Shown: positions 63,036 to 64,000 of the stretch, one piece after another
How positions within the stretch are numbered: position 1 is the stretch's first letter
Layout: every line of letters begins with the position of its first letter
Assembly (NCBI GenBank): GCA_026393835.1
Contig: JAPKZK010000075.1
Location: 24,089 to 88,088, forward strand
Source: Candidatus Aminicenantota bacterium
GTDB lineage: Bacteria > Acidobacteriota > Aminicenantia > UBA2199
DNA: 64,000 bases
Reading direction: 5' to 3'
Notes under the pieces: model-generated
What the model was told of the DNA's origin: nothing
What the model saw: only the letters and a program-made list of their open reading frames with translations
Database searches by the model: none
Translations under genes and position numbers: made by a program

Positions 63036-63106
63036 TAGCCAGGAACCTTTTGAAAAAGGCCCTCACGGAGGGCGAGGTTCCTGGACCTCCTAAAACTTTT
63101 GATTAT
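63036..63106 (+). repeat. Hairpin element, copy E8 (intergenic, with inner hairpin)
   Basis: GCCAGGAACCTTTTGAAAAA, then an inner CCTCACGGAGGGCGAGG, the arm GGTTCCTGG and the tail ACCTCCTAAAACTTTTGA. Tail and outer arms match E1 and E2; the loop is longer. Confidence 0.85.
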
Positions 63107-63126
63107 ACTATTTTATCGGGGTGGCT

Positions 63127-64000
63127 TTATTCCAGGCGTCTTAAATAACTTGCAATGCGCCCGAGCATGCCTGCGAAAATATCTAACTCATCAGCCATGA
63201 GATTTTTAAATGTTGCCATTGAAATCGGTTCGACAGGCGCCGGCGTCGGAGTTGGCGGCGGCGTGGGCGTTGGAGTAGGTGTGGGCGTTGGAGTAGGTGT
63301 AGGCGTTGGAGTAGGTGTAGGTGTAGGTGTCGGCGTCGGTGTGGGAGTCGGCTTTGGCGCTTCTATAGGGGTCCGCTCAGTTAGCTCCGCCTCAATGATC
63401 GCTGATTTTTCAATGTAACATACCGGTTCGCTGTCTTTTTCAAAGATTCCAACGCCGATAATCCTTTCCGCAGTTTGCAGCAACCCCAGGAACCCACCTT
63501 TCGCCGGGTAAGAACCCAATTGACCCCAGGTTGCCCCATTGTCTTTGGATATTAGGCTCAACATATCCCCACCGGTGCAAACGACAACATCATCGAAACA
63601 GGTTATGCCCATGATGTTTGCTTTATCGCCATAAACCGGCCCCAGGTCAAATACCTGCTCCCAGGTATTCCCGCCGTCCGTGCTTCTGCTGATGGCATGC
63701 GCCCCGGCAAAAAAGGTATCGGTTTGCTCGTTATATGCAAGGGCGCGCGCGCCGGTGGATTGGGTATTCACCTGGCTCCATATTTTGCCGTCCGCGCTGC
63801 GCCATACCTTTGTCGGACTTCCGGCATAAAAAGTATCGTTAAGATACTCGATGGTCCTTAAGGCGCTCAACTTTTTATCCTGGTTATGGGTCCAGGTCAT
63901 GCCGCCGTCCGTGCTCATATGATACCCTACTTCCTCATCCGCGGCAAGAACAAGGTTATTTCTGCCGAAAGTTGCCTTATAAATCGACCTGTCGCTGCTT
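63127..64000 (-). CDS. BNR-repeat protein with Thr-Pro linker (5' end outside window)
   Basis: At least 291 residues; the frame stays open to the window edge, so the start lies beyond 64000. It has BNR/sortilin-type repeats (SRSTDGGNTWEQVFDLGP, ISKDNGATWGQLG), which form beta-propeller blades. A linker of alternating Thr-Pro (about 20 pairs, 63240-63354) follows, encoded by GTAGGTGTGG-like repeats. A short C-terminal helix (ATFKNLMADELDIFAGMLGR) ends the protein. This resembles cell-surface proteins in which a Thr-Pro spacer separates a propeller from an anchoring or interaction helix. No catalytic residues of sialidases are visible in this part. Confidence 0.8.
   Translation of the reverse strand, partial: SSDRSIYKATFGRNNLVLAADEEVGYHMSTDGGMTWTHNQDKKLSALRTIEYLNDTFYAGSPTKVWRSADGKIWSQVNTQSTGARALAYNEQTDTFFAGAHAISRSTDGGNTWEQVFDLGPVYGDKANIMGITCFDDVVVCTGGDMLSLISKDNGATWGQLGSYPAKGGFLGLLQTAERIIGVGIFEKDSEPVCYIEKSAIIEAELTERTPIEAPKPTPTPTPTPTPTPTPTPTPTPTPTPTPTPTPPPTPTPAPVEPISMATFKNLMADELDIFAGMLGRIASYLRRLE

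Noticed and set aside
63155..63418. Gly-Val-rich ORF on the plus strand
   Set aside because: Shadow of the Thr-Pro linker of the BNR-repeat protein.

Overview
The window looks like a chromosomal segment of an uncultured, probably anaerobic Gram-negative bacterium. The gene style suggests the Acidobacteriota / Candidatus Aminicenantes neighbourhood: giant NRPS/PKS genes, a 6-bladed beta-propeller protein, DUF5916 and tricorn remnants, a glycyl radical enzyme and many short interspersed repeats. The taxonomic call is an inference from gene style, not a database result. No rRNA, tRNA or CRISPR array was seen.

Layout. 1-21.4 kb: a leftward hybrid NRPS-PKS assembly line in transcription order: a 3681-aa NRPS (C-A-T-C-C-A-T-C-A-T), a KS-AT-KR-ACP PKS, a truncated DUF5916 gene behind a striking 21-bp-periodic inverted array, and a KS-carrier-C-A protein that lacks an AT and runs off the left edge. 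21.7-28.2 kb, still leftward: glycerate 2-kinase, a TIR-like effector with its ATPase (candidate defence pair with its own, apparently leaderless, promoter), two glycosyltransferases and a coiled-coil protein. 28.3-29.8 kb: a decayed tricorn protease. 30.2-36.2 kb: a conflict island with a CHAT-STAND-TPR protein, a PIN toxin-antitoxin pair and an AAA ATPase-PD-(D/E)XK protein. 36.3-44.5 kb: a secreted Ig-domain protein and a glycyl radical enzyme operon with activase, SCP2-like protein and two paralogous membrane proteins. 44.7-48.6 kb: thpR-gpsA-FHA/GAF cyclase-TPR lipoprotein. 48.8-57.2 kb, rightward: SerA-like dehydrogenase, GNAT-like protein, a large secreted C45/phospholipase-B-like hydrolase and a PAS kinase/Hpt/receiver phosphorelay. 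57.3-63.0 kb: gene fragments, including two copies of the tail of a type ISP restriction enzyme, that bracket a compact RiPP cluster: Cys-rich 49-aa precursor, attenuator hairpin, radical SAM/SPASM maturase, ABC transporter and beta-propeller protein. 63.1 kb to the edge: a BNR-repeat protein with a Thr-Pro linker.

The most unusual general property is the density of short repeats embedded in frame inside large genes. Palindromes, heptamer and hexamer microsatellites and a roughly 55-bp hairpin element sit repeatedly at the same few loop positions of the adenylation and condensation domains, and the hairpin element is also found between genes. The best candidates for undescribed biology are the Cys-rich RiPP cluster, the 21-bp inverted array, the loop-targeted repeats, the TIR/ATPase pair and the lipid-flavoured glycyl radical enzyme operon.
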